Shown: one piece after another, positions 23,952-34,619 of the stretch
How the letters are laid out: the number at the start of each line of letters is the position of its first letter
How positions within the stretch are numbered: position 1 is the stretch's first letter
Source of the DNA: Granulicoccus phenolivorans DSM 17626 = NBRC 107789 = JCM 15570
GTDB taxonomy: Bacteria > Actinomycetota > Actinomycetes > Propionibacteriales > Propionibacteriaceae
Reading direction: 5' to 3'
Assembly (NCBI RefSeq): GCF_000423085.1
Contig: NZ_KE383974.1
Location: 1-64,000 of the forward strand
Length of the DNA stretch: 64,000 nucleotides
Notes under the pieces: generated by a model
Told to the model about the DNA's origin: nothing
Databases searched by the model: none
The model's input: only the letters and a program-made list of their open reading frames with translations
Made by a program: the position numbers and the translations under genes

Positions 23952-24323
23952 GTGCCTACAATCCAGCAGTTGGTCCGCAAGGGCCGCACTGACAAGGTCA
24001 GCTCGAGCAACACCCCTGCCCTGAAGGGCTCCCCGCAGCGCCGTGGCGTCTGCACCCGCGTCTACACCACGACCCCGAAGAAGCCGAACTCGGCCCTGCG
24101 CAAGGTCGCCCGCGTGAAGCTGTCCTCCGGCATCGAGGTCACCGCGTACATCCCCGGTGAGGGCCACAACCTGCAGGAGCACTCGATGGTGCTCGTGCGC
24201 GGTGGCCGCGTGAAGGACCTTCCGGGTGTGCGTTACAAGATCATCCGCGGCTCGCTGGACACCCAGGGTGTCAAGAACCGCAAGCAGGCTCGCAGCCGCT
24301 ACGGCGCGAAGAAGGAGAAGTAA
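23952..24323 (+). CDS. rpsL: 30S ribosomal protein S12
   Basis: S12 sits at the decoding centre of the 30S subunit. The 123-residue protein starts at a GTG preceded by GAAAGAG and reads [11 protein letters not shown]. The streptomycin-relevant loops [12 protein letters not shown] and [11 protein letters not shown] carry the wild-type lysines. The stop overlaps the rpsG start by one base (TAATG). First gene of the str operon. Confidence 0.98.
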   Translation: MPTIQQLVRKGRTDKVSSSNTPALKGSPQRRGVCTRVYTTTPKKPNSALRKVARVKLSSGIEVTAYIPGEGHNLQEHSMVLVRGGRVKDLPGVRYKIIRGSLDTQGVKNRKQARSRYGAKKEK

Positions 24324-24793
24324 TGCCTCGCAAGGGTCCCGCCCCCAAGCGCCCGGTCCTGGTCGATCCGGTCTACGGCTCGCCGCTGGTTTCCCAGCTG
24401 GTCAGCAAGATCCTGCTCGACGGCAAGAAGACCGTGGCCCAGAACATCGTCTACAGCGCCCTCGAGGGCACCCGCGCCAAGACCGGCGTCGATCCGGTGC
24501 AGACCCTGAAGCGTGCGCTGGACAACATCAAGCCGCAGCTGGAGGTCAAGTCCCGTCGCGTCGGCGGTGCGACCTACCAGGTTCCGATCGAGGTGAAGCC
24601 GGCTCGCGCCACCACCTTGTCGATGCGCTGGCTGGTCACCTTCGCCCGGCAGCGCCGCGAGAAGACCATGGTCGAGCGTCTGATGAACGAGATCCTGGAC
24701 GCCTCGAACGGCCTGGGTGCCGCGGTCAAGCGCCGCGAGGACACCCACAAGATGGCCGAGGCCAACCGCGCCTTCGCCCACTACCGCTGGTGA
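24323..24793 (+). CDS. rpsG: 30S ribosomal protein S7
   Basis: S7 nucleates assembly of the 30S head. The 156-residue protein begins [13 protein letters not shown] and shows the conserved [13 protein letters not shown] and [11 protein letters not shown] segments. Its ATG overlaps the rpsL stop, and GAAGGAGAAG within rpsL supplies the ribosome binding site. In some bacteria S7 autoregulates the str operon at the rpsL-rpsG junction; here the junction has no intergenic space, so that mode is not evident. Confidence 0.98.
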   Translation: MPRKGPAPKRPVLVDPVYGSPLVSQLVSKILLDGKKTVAQNIVYSALEGTRAKTGVDPVQTLKRALDNIKPQLEVKSRRVGGATYQVPIEVKPARATTLSMRWLVTFARQRREKTMVERLMNEILDASNGLGAAVKRREDTHKMAEANRAFAHYRW

Positions 24794-24801
24794 TCTGACA
24801 A

Positions 24802-24839
24802 ATCGGAGCCGGGGAGACTTTGCTCTCCCCGGCTCCGAT
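24802..24839 (+). terminator. 16-bp hairpin after rpsG
   Basis: A perfect 16-bp stem (24802-24817 with 24824-24839; ATCGGAGCCGGGGAGA and complement) has a 6-nt CTTTGC loop. It lacks a clear T-tract. It may cause partial termination or mRNA processing between rpsG and fusA. Confidence 0.65.
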
Positions 24840-24968
24840 CAGTAAAACTGGTACGTGTGTCGGTGCGACGGCAGCCTCTCGGCGAGGTCAACGCGACGGG
24901 CAACGAGGACCCGGTACCTGATCACCATCACAGACTGATCCACAACAAAGATAAGAGGGAACGCTTCC

Positions 24969-27065
24969 GTGGCTGTCGACATCGAGACTGACCTGGGCAA
25001 GGTCCGCAACATTGGCATCATGGCCCACATTGACGCGGGCAAGACCACTACCACCGAACGCATCCTGTTCTACACCGGCATCAACCACAAGATCGGCGAC
25101 ACCCACCAGGGCACCGCCACGATGGACTGGATGGAGCAGGAGCAGGAGCGTGGCATCACGATCACCTCGGCTGCCACCACCTGCCACTGGAAAGATCACC
25201 AGATCAACATCATCGACACCCCCGGGCACGTGGACTTCACCGTCGAGGTGGAGCGTTCGCTGCGCGTCCTGGACGGTGCGGTCGCGGTGTTCGACGGGGT
25301 CGCCGGCGTGGAGCCGCAGTCGATGACCGTGTGGCGGCAGGCCGACAAGTACGGCGTCCCCCGCATCTGCTTCGTGAACAAGATGGACCGCACCGGTGCC
25401 AGCTTCGACCACGTGGTCCAGACGATCATCGATCGGCTGAAGGCGCGCCCGCTGATCCTGCAGCTGCCGATCGGCGCCGAGTCCGACTTCATCGGCGTGG
25501 TCGACCTGGTCGGCATGCGTGCCCTGACCTGGCGCGGCGAAACCGTGATCGGTGAGGACTACGAGATCGAGGAGATCCCCGCCGAGCTGAAGGAAGCCGC
25601 CGAGGAGGGTCACCAGAACCTGCTCGAGGCGCTGGCCGACTTCGATGACGACCTCGCCGAGAAGTTCCTCGAGGGCGAAGAGATCACCGTCGATGAGATC
25701 CAGCACGGCATCCGCGCCGCGGTGCTCTCCTCGCAGGTGACCGCGGTGCTGATGGGGACCGCGTACAAGAACAAGGGTGTGCAGCCGCTGCTGGACGCCG
25801 TGCTCGCGTACCTGCCGGCCCCGACCGACATCGCCGCCATCGAGGGGCACGCCCCGGGCAAGGAGGACGAGGTCATCGAGCGCCACGCCTCCGACGACGA
25901 GCCGCTGGCCACCCTGGCGTTCAAGATCGCCGCCGACCCGCACCTGGGCAAGCTGACCTACATCCGCGTCTACTCCGGCGTGCTGCAGTCGGGCACTCAG
26001 GTCCTCAACGCCACCAAGGGCAAGAAGGAGCGGATCGGCAAGATCTACCAGATGCACGCGAACAAGCGTGAGGAGATCAACTCGATCGGCGCCGGCCAGA
26101 TCTGCGCGGTGATGGGCCTCAAGGACACCTCCACCGGTGACACCCTGTGCGACCCGGCCAATCCGGTCGTGCTGGAGTCGATGGACTTCCCGGCCCCGGT
26201 GATCGAGCAGGCCATCGAGCCGAAGACCAAGTCCGACCAGGAGAAGCTGGGCACCGCCATCCAGCGCCTGGCCGAGGAGGACCCGACCTTCCGCGTCCAC
26301 ACCGACGAGGAGACCGGCCAGACCATCATCGCCGGCATGGGCGAGCTGCACCTGGACGTGCTGATCGACCGGATGAAGCGTGAGTTCAAGGTCGAGGCCA
26401 ACATCGGTAAGCCGCAGGTCGCCTACCGCGAGACCCTGCGTCGTCCGGTGACCAAGGTCGAGTACACCCACAAGAAGCAGTCGGGTGGTTCGGGTCAGTA
26501 CGCCAAGGTCATCATCGACCTGGAGCCGCAGGAGGCGGGCTCGGGCTACGAGTTCGTCAACGCCGTCACCGGTGGCCGCATCCCCAAGGAGTACATCCCC
26601 GCGGTGGATCAGGGCATCCAGGAGGCTATGGGCACCGGTGTGCTCGCCGGCTTCCCGGTCGAGGACATCAAGGTGACCCTGACCGACGGCGCCTACCACG
26701 ACGTCGACTCCTCCGAACTGGCCTTCAAGATCGCCGGCCTGAACGTGTTCAAGGAGGCGGCCCGCAAGGCGGACCCGGCCATCCTCGAGCCGATGATGCG
26801 GGTGGAGGTCACCACCCCCGAGGATTACCTCGGCACCGTGATCGGTGACATCAACTCCCGTCGTGGCCAGATGCACGGCACCCGCACCGAGCACGGCAAC
26901 CAGGTCGTCGAGGCGCTGGTCCCGCTGTCGGAGATGTTCGGCTACGTGGGTGACCTGCGGTCGAAGACCTCGGGCCAGGCGTCGTACTCGATGGAGTTCG
27001 ATTCCTACGCCGAGACGCCGAAGAACGTCTCCGACGAGATCATCCAGAAGGCTCGCGGCGAGTGA
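24969..27065 (+). CDS. fusA: translation elongation factor G
   Basis: EF-G is the translocase GTPase of protein synthesis. The 698-residue protein starts at a GTG after AAGAGGGAA and shows the G1 loop [14 protein letters not shown], the switch region [18 protein letters not shown] (G3) and NKMDRTGA (G4), then domains II-V with the C-terminal [20 protein letters not shown]. Standard length. It follows rpsG after a strong hairpin and precedes tuf with a 205-bp gap that holds two more hairpins. Confidence 0.98.
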   Translation: MAVDIETDLGKVRNIGIMAHIDAGKTTTTERILFYTGINHKIGDTHQGTATMDWMEQEQERGITITSAATTCHWKDHQINIIDTPGHVDFTVEVERSLRVLDGAVAVFDGVAGVEPQSMTVWRQADKYGVPRICFVNKMDRTGASFDHVVQTIIDRLKARPLILQLPIGAESDFIGVVDLVGMRALTWRGETVIGEDYEIEEIPAELKEAAEEGHQNLLEALADFDDDLAEKFLEGEEITVDEIQHGIRAAVLSSQVTAVLMGTAYKNKGVQPLLDAVLAYLPAPTDIAAIEGHAPGKEDEVIERHASDDEPLATLAFKIAADPHLGKLTYIRVYSGVLQSGTQVLNATKGKKERIGKIYQMHANKREEINSIGAGQICAVMGLKDTSTGDTLCDPANPVVLESMDFPAPVIEQAIEPKTKSDQEKLGTAIQRLAEEDPTFRVHTDEETGQTIIAGMGELHLDVLIDRMKREFKVEANIGKPQVAYRETLRRPVTKVEYTHKKQSGGSGQYAKVIIDLEPQEAGSGYEFVNAVTGGRIPKEYIPAVDQGIQEAMGTGVLAGFPVEDIKVTLTDGAYHDVDSSELAFKIAGLNVFKEAARKADPAILEPMMRVEVTTPEDYLGTVIGDINSRRGQMHGTRTEHGNQVVEALVPLSEMFGYVGDLRSKTSGQASYSMEFDSYAETPKNVSDEIIQKARGE

Positions 27066-27074
27066 TTTTCGCTG

Positions 27075-27120
27075 CTGGCGTAGCGGAGTCGGCCCGTGCG
27101 GTTTGACTCCGCCACGCCAG
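27075..27120 (+). terminator. hairpin after fusA
   Basis: Arms 27075-27090 and 27105-27120 (CTGGCGTAGCGGAGTC and GACTCCGCCACGCCAG) pair at 15 of 16 positions around a 14-nt loop, 9 nt after the fusA stop. It probably separates fusA from tuf expression partially. Confidence 0.6.
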
Positions 27121-27132
27121 TGCACAAAACTT

Positions 27133-27161
27133 GGTCGGGTCGCCCAATGGGCAGCCCGACC
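27133..27161 (+). terminator. second hairpin between fusA and tuf
   Basis: GGTCGGG...GCCC pairs with GGGC...CCCGACC around AAT, with one G:T wobble and one mismatch. The tuf transcript may begin just downstream. Confidence 0.45.
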
Positions 27162-27270
27162 GTGTATCAGAACTGAATACTCTGTCAAGACGGGTAGTCC
27201 ACAACGCTACACGTAGTCAACACAAAGATGCCTGGCAACCGGCCCGGCATCGATCCTAGAAGGAGCCCCA

Positions 27271-28461
<1,191 letters not shown>

Positions 28462-28517
28462 AGTCAGTCACTGACTCGACGATCGTGAAGTGAGTCCTCG
28501 ACTCATCTGATCAACGA

Positions 28518-28550
28518 ACAAGGCCCCGGACCTCTGGTCCGGGGCCTTGT
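28518..28550 (+). terminator. strong hairpin terminator after tuf
   Basis: A perfect 15-bp stem (28518-28532 with 28536-28550; ACAAGGCCCCGGACC and complement) with a 3-nt loop lies between tuf and the convergent VOC gene. It can serve both strands. Confidence 0.8.
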
Positions 28551-28563
28551 GCGTATAGCTTGG

Positions 28564-29286
28564 TCACTCGCCGTCGGCCAGCACGCAGAACTCATTGCCC
28601 GACAGATCCTGCAGCACCACCCAGGGATGCCCGTACGCCCAGTCCGCGGTCACCGGCGCGGCACCCAGGTCCCGGGCCAACGCGACCAGGGCCGCCTGAT
28701 CGGGTCCGCCGGGATCGGGCCGAATATCCAGATGGGTCCGGTTCTGGCGATCCTTGGGGCGGCGTTGCGGGGTGAACTCCAGCAACGGACCCACCCCGGC
28801 CGGATGCCGCAGGGTCGCCGGCGCCACCCCTTCGGCGGGAACCCACCCGGACAGTGCGGCATAGCCGGCCGCCTCCCGGTGCGGCTCCCCACACTCCAGC
28901 ACCAGCGCCGCGATCGGCCCGGTGCTGCGGTACGCCGCCCGCTCCTCCATCACGCAGAACGGATGCCCGTCCGGATCGGCGAGCACCACCCACGGCACGT
29001 CGTGCTGGCCGATATCGAGGCGGCGGGCCCCCAGGCCGATCAGGCGCTCCACGATCTCGGCCTGCCGGGGTCCGCCGAGCAGATCCAGGTGCAGGCGCTG
29101 GTCCAGCGCCGGCGGGGTAGCGACCGGCTCGATGCACACATCGAGGAAGGCCCCGGCGCCGAGGGACAGTCGCCCGCGGAACCACGCCGGTTCGTCCGCG
29201 AGGACCGTCAACCCCAACGCCTCGGTCCAGAATCGGCCGAGGGTGTGCGGATCCCGGGCCTGCATCATCAGGTTCGCCAGACTCAT
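28564..29286 (-). CDS. VOC (glyoxalase/bleomycin-resistance fold) family protein
   Basis: The 240-residue protein contains two tandem VOC-type modules. The first (residues about 1-115) ends with a PDGHPFCVME segment, and the second ends LSGNEFCVLADG. Both show the ARDPHTLGRFW-like N-terminal helix and the DP/LSG turn typical of glyoxalase-like domain 6 proteins. No metal-ligand set could be assigned with confidence. I used ATG 29286 (MSLANLMMQARD) rather than the upstream in-frame start because it begins directly at the domain. Function unknown; convergent with tuf. Confidence 0.78.
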   Translation of the reverse strand: MSLANLMMQARDPHTLGRFWTEALGLTVLADEPAWFRGRLSLGAGAFLDVCIEPVATPPALDQRLHLDLLGGPRQAEIVERLIGLGARRLDIGQHDVPWVVLADPDGHPFCVMEERAAYRSTGPIAALVLECGEPHREAAGYAALSGWVPAEGVAPATLRHPAGVGPLLEFTPQRRPKDRQNRTHLDIRPDPGGPDQAALVALARDLGAAPVTADWAYGHPWVVLQDLSGNEFCVLADGE

Positions 29287-29319
29287 GGGGAGAGCGTACG
29301 CAACCGGCCCGGCGAGCAC

Positions 29320-30255
29320 TCAGAACAGCTGCGGTTTCACCGACTCCGGGGCGCGTTGAATCAGCTGGATCGCCCCGGGGGTCCGGGGATCGCGCTCGGC
29401 GACCCGGAGTTCGGTCCGGACGACTTCTCCGTCGACCTTGCTGGAGACGATCTCCACCCAGTCGTACTGCGGCCGCAACGAGTCGGCGAGGGCCTGAGGA
29501 TCCCCCGGAGCGTGGATGCAGGACCAGACCTGACCATTGCCGGCGGCATCCACCGCAGCCCCCAGCGCATAGGTGCCCTGCGCGCTGACGACAATGTGGG
29601 CGGCGACCGGATTGTCGAGGCACTTGAGCACCGGCTTGAGGCGCTCGTCGCGGAGCACGGGGTCGGCCGCGCTGGGCCCGGAGGTCCCGCGCGTCCCCGG
29701 CTGCTCGGCGTAGATATTGCCGTCGGCCAGGCGATAGTTGGTCTTGCGGGCGGGAACCTGCTGTGCCTGGGGGTTGGTCCAGTCATCGCCGTTCTCGGTC
29801 CAGCCGGCCGCGGCCAGTTCGGTGCGGGCGTACGCGTGGTGGTCCTCGGCCCCGCCGGCCACCGTCACCCGGGTGGCGGAGGGATTGAACGCGATGAAGT
29901 AGAGGGTCCAGCCGAGGGTGTGTGGCGTGGGAATGGTCCGCGGTGCGCGGCTGGGGTCGAAGTCGAGATGGCTGAACGGGGCGCTCGTGGCGGCGAGGTC
30001 CCAGCGCTGGGTCGGGGAGAGGTCGGAGCCTCGCGTCCCGGCATAGTCCTCGGTGCCGTCCGACCCGATCGTGTCGCGGATTGTCCGGACGTCGTAAAAG
30101 GTGACTGAGAAGCGATCGGCGTTCGGGACGGCCTGCACGTGCGCCAGGCCCTGCTGCAATCGTGAATCGGTGGCGGAGTCGGGGAGCGAGATACCGGAGC
30201 AGGCCGTCAGGGCGAGCGCGAGGAAGGCCGCGGAAGCGATTCGGGGAAGTCGCAT
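29320..30255 (-). CDS. putative lipoprotein of unknown function
   Basis: The N-terminus MRLPRIASAAFLALALTACSG is a lipoprotein signal with the lipidation Cys at residue 19. The mature part (about 290 residues) has no family I recognise; it looks like a soluble two-module extracytoplasmic domain with two well-spaced cysteines (VLKCLDN and VWSCIHA) that could form a disulfide. It lies 118 bp downstream of dmpP on the same strand, so it may be read through from the phenol hydroxylase operon, but no functional link is visible. Confidence 0.72.
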   Translation of the reverse strand: MRLPRIASAAFLALALTACSGISLPDSATDSRLQQGLAHVQAVPNADRFSVTFYDVRTIRDTIGSDGTEDYAGTRGSDLSPTQRWDLAATSAPFSHLDFDPSRAPRTIPTPHTLGWTLYFIAFNPSATRVTVAGGAEDHHAYARTELAAAGWTENGDDWTNPQAQQVPARKTNYRLADGNIYAEQPGTRGTSGPSAADPVLRDERLKPVLKCLDNPVAAHIVVSAQGTYALGAAVDAAGNGQVWSCIHAPGDPQALADSLRPQYDWVEIVSSKVDGEVVRTELRVAERDPRTPGAIQLIQRAPESVKPQLF

Positions 30256-30373
30256 GGCCCGATCCTAGGCAGCCGAGGGACCACCCGGGTGCGGCCGGAC
30301 CCACGAGCAGGGGCCCCGGATCCGACCTGCCTGTCGACAACGATGGATCCAGGGCCCCGGCGGCGCGGCGAGG

Positions 30374-31426
30374 CTACAGCGAGCGGAACGGCGGGCTGCG
30401 TACCTGCTGGGCATCCGCCGCGGAGATGAACTTCTCGGTATAGATGTCCTTCTCGAACAGCCGGCCCTGCATCAGCGCCGAGATCGACGCGTCGATCATC
30501 AACGGCGGCCCGCACAGGTACGCCTTGTGCCCCCGGAAGTCATTGGCCAGGGCCGCTTGCGCCGCCTCGTGCACATACCCGCGGAACCCGTCCCACTCGG
30601 AGTCCTCAGGCTCGTCCGACAGTGCCGGCACATACCGCAGATTCGGATATCGCTGCGCCAGCTCGAGAAACTCCTCGTGGTAGTACAGCTCCGCGCGGGT
30701 GCGCTGCCCGTACACGAGGATGATCGGCAGGTCGAAGCCGTCCTCCAGCAGGTCCAACAGCATCGCCTTCGGGCTGGCCAGCCCCGATCCGCCGGCGAAG
30801 AACAGGACCGGCACGTGCGCGGACTTCTTCACGAAGAACCGTCCGTACGGACCGCTGAAGTGCACCCGGTCCCCGACGGCCAACTGCTCGTGCAGGTACG
30901 CCGTCCCCTCGCCGCCGGGCACCCGGCGAACATTCAGCTCGAGCTCCCCCGAGGACGGCGGGGTGGCCAGCGAGAACGCCCGACTGCCGATCTCCGCGGA
31001 GACGGTCAGGTTGATGTACTGCCCGGCCTGATAGTCCACCGGCCGATCCGGCTTCAGCCAGATCCCCCGGATCGTCGGGGTCAGGTCCTCGATCCGGGTG
31101 ACCTCGGCCGCGTAGTCCTGGATCGGCAGGTTCCGGGCGTCCGGATCCTCCTCGATCTCGGCCTCCACGACCAGGTCGCTCTCGGCGGTGGCGCAGCAGG
31201 CCAGGGTCTTCTGCTCCTCCCGCTCGAAGTCCATCAGGGCAAACGTCGATGCCTCCCCGTGGTCCACCTCCCCGTCCAGCACCTGGATCTTGCAGGTGCC
31301 GCACAGGCCGTGTACGCAGGCATGCGGGAGGTAGATCCCCGCCCGCAGCGCCGCGTCGAGGATGGTCTGCTCCTCCTCGAGGTCGATCGTCTGACCCAAC
31401 GGTTCGATGGTCAGTTCGTAGCTCAT
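30374..31426 (-). CDS. dmpP: phenol hydroxylase reductase component (DmpP-like)
   Basis: DmpP moves electrons from NAD(P)H through FAD and a 2Fe-2S cluster to the diiron oxygenase. The 350-residue protein has an N-terminal plant-type ferredoxin domain with Cys37, Cys42, Cys45 and a distal Cys at 77/78 (HACVHGLCGTC, LACCAT), then the FAD-binding motif RAFSLATP, and an NAD-binding domain with FFAGGSGLASPK and YLCGPP. Start ATG 31426 overlaps the dmpO stop (ATGA). It is the last gene of a dmpKLMNOP-type operon. Length is close to that of Pseudomonas DmpP. Confidence 0.95.
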   Translation of the reverse strand: MSYELTIEPLGQTIDLEEEQTILDAALRAGIYLPHACVHGLCGTCKIQVLDGEVDHGEASTFALMDFEREEQKTLACCATAESDLVVEAEIEEDPDARNLPIQDYAAEVTRIEDLTPTIRGIWLKPDRPVDYQAGQYINLTVSAEIGSRAFSLATPPSSGELELNVRRVPGGEGTAYLHEQLAVGDRVHFSGPYGRFFVKKSAHVPVLFFAGGSGLASPKAMLLDLLEDGFDLPIILVYGQRTRAELYYHEEFLELAQRYPNLRYVPALSDEPEDSEWDGFRGYVHEAAQAALANDFRGHKAYLCGPPLMIDASISALMQGRLFEKDIYTEKFISAADAQQVRSPPFRSL

Positions 31427-31788
31427 GACGGGAGGCTTCCTCCGCACAGGGTGTTCAGGCCGGGGGTGTGCATCGTGATCAGATCCTTGTGCCCGATCCC
31501 GTTGTCGGCCAGTGACTTGGCGAAGTCCGGGGTGAAGGATTCGCCGCGTACCTTCCACTCCACCTTGTCCCACTCCACCGCCGCCGCGTCCGGGTCGGCG
31601 GCGATCAGCGCGGTGATCGGCCCGCCGATGTAATCCCCGAAGGTCAGCTCGGGTTCCACCCAGGTCATGAACGCCGCGGCGAACAGCAGGTGCTGGTGCC
31701 AGTTCAGGTAGACGATCTGCTTGCCGTGGAACTTGTCCACCGAGTCGCGCGGGACGCCCACGTACTCCTTGGTCGCCTTGACGCTCAT
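31423..31788 (-). CDS. dmpO: phenol hydroxylase gamma subunit (DmpO-like)
   Basis: DmpO is the small structural subunit of the (LNO)2 oxygenase. The 121-residue protein contains the typical GVPRDSVDKFHGKQIVYLNWHQHLLFAAAFM region (here summarised by its VDKFHG and NWHQHL motifs) and a C-terminal Thr-rich domain. I chose ATG 31788 (MSVKATKEY), which overlaps the dmpN stop by 4 nt; the frame is open further upstream only into dmpN. Both ends overlap neighbours, so the oxygenase subunits are translationally coupled. Confidence 0.93.
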   Translation of the reverse strand: MSVKATKEYVGVPRDSVDKFHGKQIVYLNWHQHLLFAAAFMTWVEPELTFGDYIGGPITALIAADPDAAAVEWDKVEWKVRGESFTPDFAKSLADNGIGHKDLITMHTPGLNTLCGGSLPS

Positions 31789-33335
31789 GCCGGGTTCTCC
31801 TGGTTCGTGGTGTTGGTGGTGCTCAGGCCGCGCCATGCGCTGAAGTTCCGCTCATCGGCCGAGCCGTGGAAGTTGAGATTGTCCTGTTCGTTGATCAGGC
31901 CGGCCCAGTCCATCCAGGCGGGCACGTTGCCCTCGAGCTCGGAGAACAGCGCCTGCATCGGCATCCAGGCCTGGATGTACTTCTCCGGTTCGTTGTCGAA
32001 GATCTGCTGGCAGCCGTCGGAGCAGAAGTGGTAACGCTCGCCCTGGTACGCGGTTTCGCGCTGCCACAGCGTGCTCGGATCGTCGGGTTCGGTGAACACG
32101 CACGGCAACTGGCAGACCTGGCACAGCTTGGCCAGACCGAAGTTGTGGAACTGCGGACCCTGCTCCTCGATGCTGCGCATGTGCTCCCAGCGCGGCCGGT
32201 AGTACCGGTCGAAGGTGTCGGGATACTTCGCCGACAGCCAGGTCATCTCCTCCTCCGAGGGGATCCAGGTGTGGAAGGCGGTGCCGAAGTTCCAGTGGTG
32301 CAGGGCGAGCATGAACTGGTGCGACATGTGGTCGATCGAGGCCTCGGCGTCGTCCCAGCCCGACGGCTTGCGGATCCCGTAGCGGGCCAGGTCACGGAAC
32401 AGCGCTCCGCCGTTCTCCTGCCCGTAGATGTTCCAGGCTTCGCGCCAGGACATCACCCGCTTGGGGAGCATGTAGTCCATCATCGCCGAGACCAGGCCGA
32501 GCACCCGGAACCCGCGCCAGAACCACTTGTCGATCCAGCCCTGGACGATCGGCAGGTTGTCCGGATCCTGCTCCAGCAGGAACTTGATCACTTCCAGGCC
32601 GAGGGTCATGTGCCGGGCCTCGTCGGACTGGGCGGAGAACCCGAAGGTGACCGTCGACATGTCCCCGTTGTACGCCGCCCCGGACATGAACGGCACGAAC
32701 AACAGGTTCGTCAGCACGTATTCGAAGGAGAACCCGATCGCCAGCATGAACTCGAACGGGCCGGCGGTCATTGCGTCGTCGAAGAACGAGCGCGGCACGG
32801 TGTTGTACCACATCCGATCCCGCAGCCTGGCGAACGCGTGGAAGCCGTCGTAGAACTTGTTGTAGTTCGACAGGGCGTGGATCTGGGTCTGGGCATGCCG
32901 GACCTCGTCGAGGGCCTGCATCTGGCAGGCCACCTGGGTCCCGACCCCGGCGAATTCCCGACCCGCCCGGGCGAAGCCGCGGTGCGCGGCGTACTCACCG
33001 GGGCTGATCGCCTGCAGGAACAGCTTGAGCGCCGACAGGTAGCGGGCATCGGTGATGTTCAGATGGCCGTTGTTCTGGGCGTGGGCGTCCACGATGGCGT
33101 AGAACTTGCGTTCCTTCTCCGCCTGGTATTTCCAGTAGGCGTCCATGGTGAGCCGGAAGGGATCCTCCCAGGCACTCCAGTCGTGGATCTTGATCCCCTC
33201 GTAGGTGAGGTAGGGGAACAGTTCCTCCGGCGTCCGGTAGGTCGGTTCCCAGCCCAGGTCGCGGGTCATCGCGGCGTACCGCTCCTTGAGCCCGAGCTTC
33301 TTCTTGCTTGCGGTCTTGTCGGTGGTGAGCGTCAT
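31785..33335 (-). CDS. dmpN: phenol hydroxylase alpha (large, diiron) subunit, DmpN-like
   Basis: DmpN holds the carboxylate-bridged diiron centre that hydroxylates phenol to catechol. The 516-residue protein closely follows Pseudomonas DmpN along its length. Iron ligands are visible as Glu114, Glu144/His147 (DEVRH), Glu205 and Glu239/His242 (DEARH). The C-terminal region has a treble-clef-like CQVCQLPCVF...CSDGC zinc/YHS segment found in phenol hydroxylases. It resembles DmpN far more than propane or alkene monooxygenase large subunits, which lack that tail. Start ATG 33335 lies 7 nt after dmpM. Confidence 0.96.
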   Translation of the reverse strand: MTLTTDKTASKKKLGLKERYAAMTRDLGWEPTYRTPEELFPYLTYEGIKIHDWSAWEDPFRLTMDAYWKYQAEKERKFYAIVDAHAQNNGHLNITDARYLSALKLFLQAISPGEYAAHRGFARAGREFAGVGTQVACQMQALDEVRHAQTQIHALSNYNKFYDGFHAFARLRDRMWYNTVPRSFFDDAMTAGPFEFMLAIGFSFEYVLTNLLFVPFMSGAAYNGDMSTVTFGFSAQSDEARHMTLGLEVIKFLLEQDPDNLPIVQGWIDKWFWRGFRVLGLVSAMMDYMLPKRVMSWREAWNIYGQENGGALFRDLARYGIRKPSGWDDAEASIDHMSHQFMLALHHWNFGTAFHTWIPSEEEMTWLSAKYPDTFDRYYRPRWEHMRSIEEQGPQFHNFGLAKLCQVCQLPCVFTEPDDPSTLWQRETAYQGERYHFCSDGCQQIFDNEPEKYIQAWMPMQALFSELEGNVPAWMDWAGLINEQDNLNFHGSADERNFSAWRGLSTTNTTNQENPA

Positions 33336-33342
33336 GGCTTCC

Positions 33343-33612
33343 TCACTCGTTCCAGGTCAGGGTCAGGGCGTCGTCGTCCTCGTCGAGGTTTCCCGACAAG
33401 GTGATGAGGTTGACCTGCAACTCCTGCAGGTCGTAGGGGCGGCCGATCAGTTCCTCGATGGTTTCCCGGTTGATCACCAGGTGCCCGGGGGCATTGACCT
33501 TGACCATCGCCGGCTCGTGGACCACCTCGGCGGCGGCATTGTCCACTTCGATCGCCTCGATGATCGGGCGGGTTTCCTCGTTCGCCTGGAAGGCGATGAA
33601 TACCGTTGACAT
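33343..33612 (-). CDS. dmpM: phenol hydroxylase activator (effector) protein, DmpM-like
   Basis: DmpM is the cofactor-free regulatory protein that docks on the oxygenase and is needed for efficient turnover. This 89-residue copy starts at ATG 33612, 2 nt after the dmpL stop, with AAGGAG as ribosome binding site. It contains the conserved APGHLVINRETIE and YDLQELQVNLITLSGN segments. A second copy lies at 35170-35439; the two differ at 19 of 89 positions by my hand alignment. This in-operon copy is the expected partner of DmpLNO. Confidence 0.94.
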   Translation of the reverse strand: MSTVFIAFQANEETRPIIEAIEVDNAAAEVVHEPAMVKVNAPGHLVINRETIEELIGRPYDLQELQVNLITLSGNLDEDDDALTLTWNE

Positions 33613-33614
33613 GG

Positions 33615-34616
33615 TCAGTGCTCCTTCGCGGCGAGGCCGGTCTTGCCCAGGCGTACGCCCAACTGCTCGCGGGCCCGGTCGAGAGCGGCATCGGTGTCCT
33701 CGCCCAGGGCGGGCCGCACCAGATCGGCGACCGCCGCCGCGGCGCGCGGGGTCCAGTGGGCGACCCACTCCTGCAGCACCTGCTTGTTCTCCGGGGATTC
33801 GGCGGCAGCGGTCTTGATCACCGAGTCGATCCACTTGGAGGTCTCGGCGAACCACTGGCTCTGGAACTGGGTCAGCAGGGCCACCGAGGACGCGCCCCGA
33901 CGGGACCACACCTCATCGACCAACTGTCCGTACACCACCGGGTAGAGCAGGCCGTCGAGGACGAGATTCTGCGCCACGAACAACTCGAACGGATCCCGCA
34001 CGCACATCAGATCCTCGATCAGCCGGCGCAGCGTCTGGAAGGACGGCGCCTCGGTCCAGGCCCGCTTGGCCCGGGCCAGGGCGTCGGTGCCGTCCAGCAG
34101 CAGCCCGAGCCGGGTCAGGTACTGGGCGATCGCGAGATTGTCCATCGCGTGGTACATGCACGGTTGGGTGAAAATGGCGCCGTAGCCGTACCCGCAGACG
34201 AAGGTGTTGTTCTGGTTCGCGCCCCAGGCGGCGTGCCGCAGCGGTACCAACACGTCCTGGATGGCATCGCGCAGCGGCTGGTCCAACTGCTCCAGCAGAC
34301 CGTGCGATTCCGCGAAGCCGAAGTTCATCTCGGCGGCATCCTGCTGCCGGGCCCGGGTCAGGGTGTAGGAGCTGTAGTAGAACTGGCGCGGATCCTTCAA
34401 CACGTACCAGTCGGCCATCCGGATCCGGGACAGGGTCGGGTCGTACAACTCGTGGTCCGGGTCCCAGGTGGGCCGATAGTGCAGGTTCTCCTGCGCCTGA
34501 ATGTCGTAGCTGCCCTCCTGGTACCGGGAGGCGGGCTTGTCGCCGAAACGCTCGATCAGGTGATCGAATGCTTTGCGGCGCGGTTCGATGGTGACCGTAC
34601 GAAGGTCGATCTGCAT
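33615..34616 (-). CDS. dmpL: phenol hydroxylase beta subunit (DmpL-like)
   Basis: DmpL is the second large, metal-free ferritin-fold subunit of the oxygenase. The 333-residue protein begins MQIDLRTVTIEPRRKAFDHL and shows the typical RPTWDPDHELYDP, DWYVLKDPRQFYY and NFGFAESHGLLEQL segments. An AAAGGAG ribosome binding site lies at the end of dmpK, which stops 3 nt upstream. Length equals the family norm. Confidence 0.95.
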   Translation of the reverse strand: MQIDLRTVTIEPRRKAFDHLIERFGDKPASRYQEGSYDIQAQENLHYRPTWDPDHELYDPTLSRIRMADWYVLKDPRQFYYSSYTLTRARQQDAAEMNFGFAESHGLLEQLDQPLRDAIQDVLVPLRHAAWGANQNNTFVCGYGYGAIFTQPCMYHAMDNLAIAQYLTRLGLLLDGTDALARAKRAWTEAPSFQTLRRLIEDLMCVRDPFELFVAQNLVLDGLLYPVVYGQLVDEVWSRRGASSVALLTQFQSQWFAETSKWIDSVIKTAAAESPENKQVLQEWVAHWTPRAAAAVADLVRPALGEDTDAALDRAREQLGVRLGKTGLAAKEH

Positions 34617-34619
34617 CGG

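Noticed and set aside
24888-27188. A 766-codon minus-strand frame opposite fusA
   Set aside because: Composition is that of an antisense shadow; fusA on the plus strand is certain.
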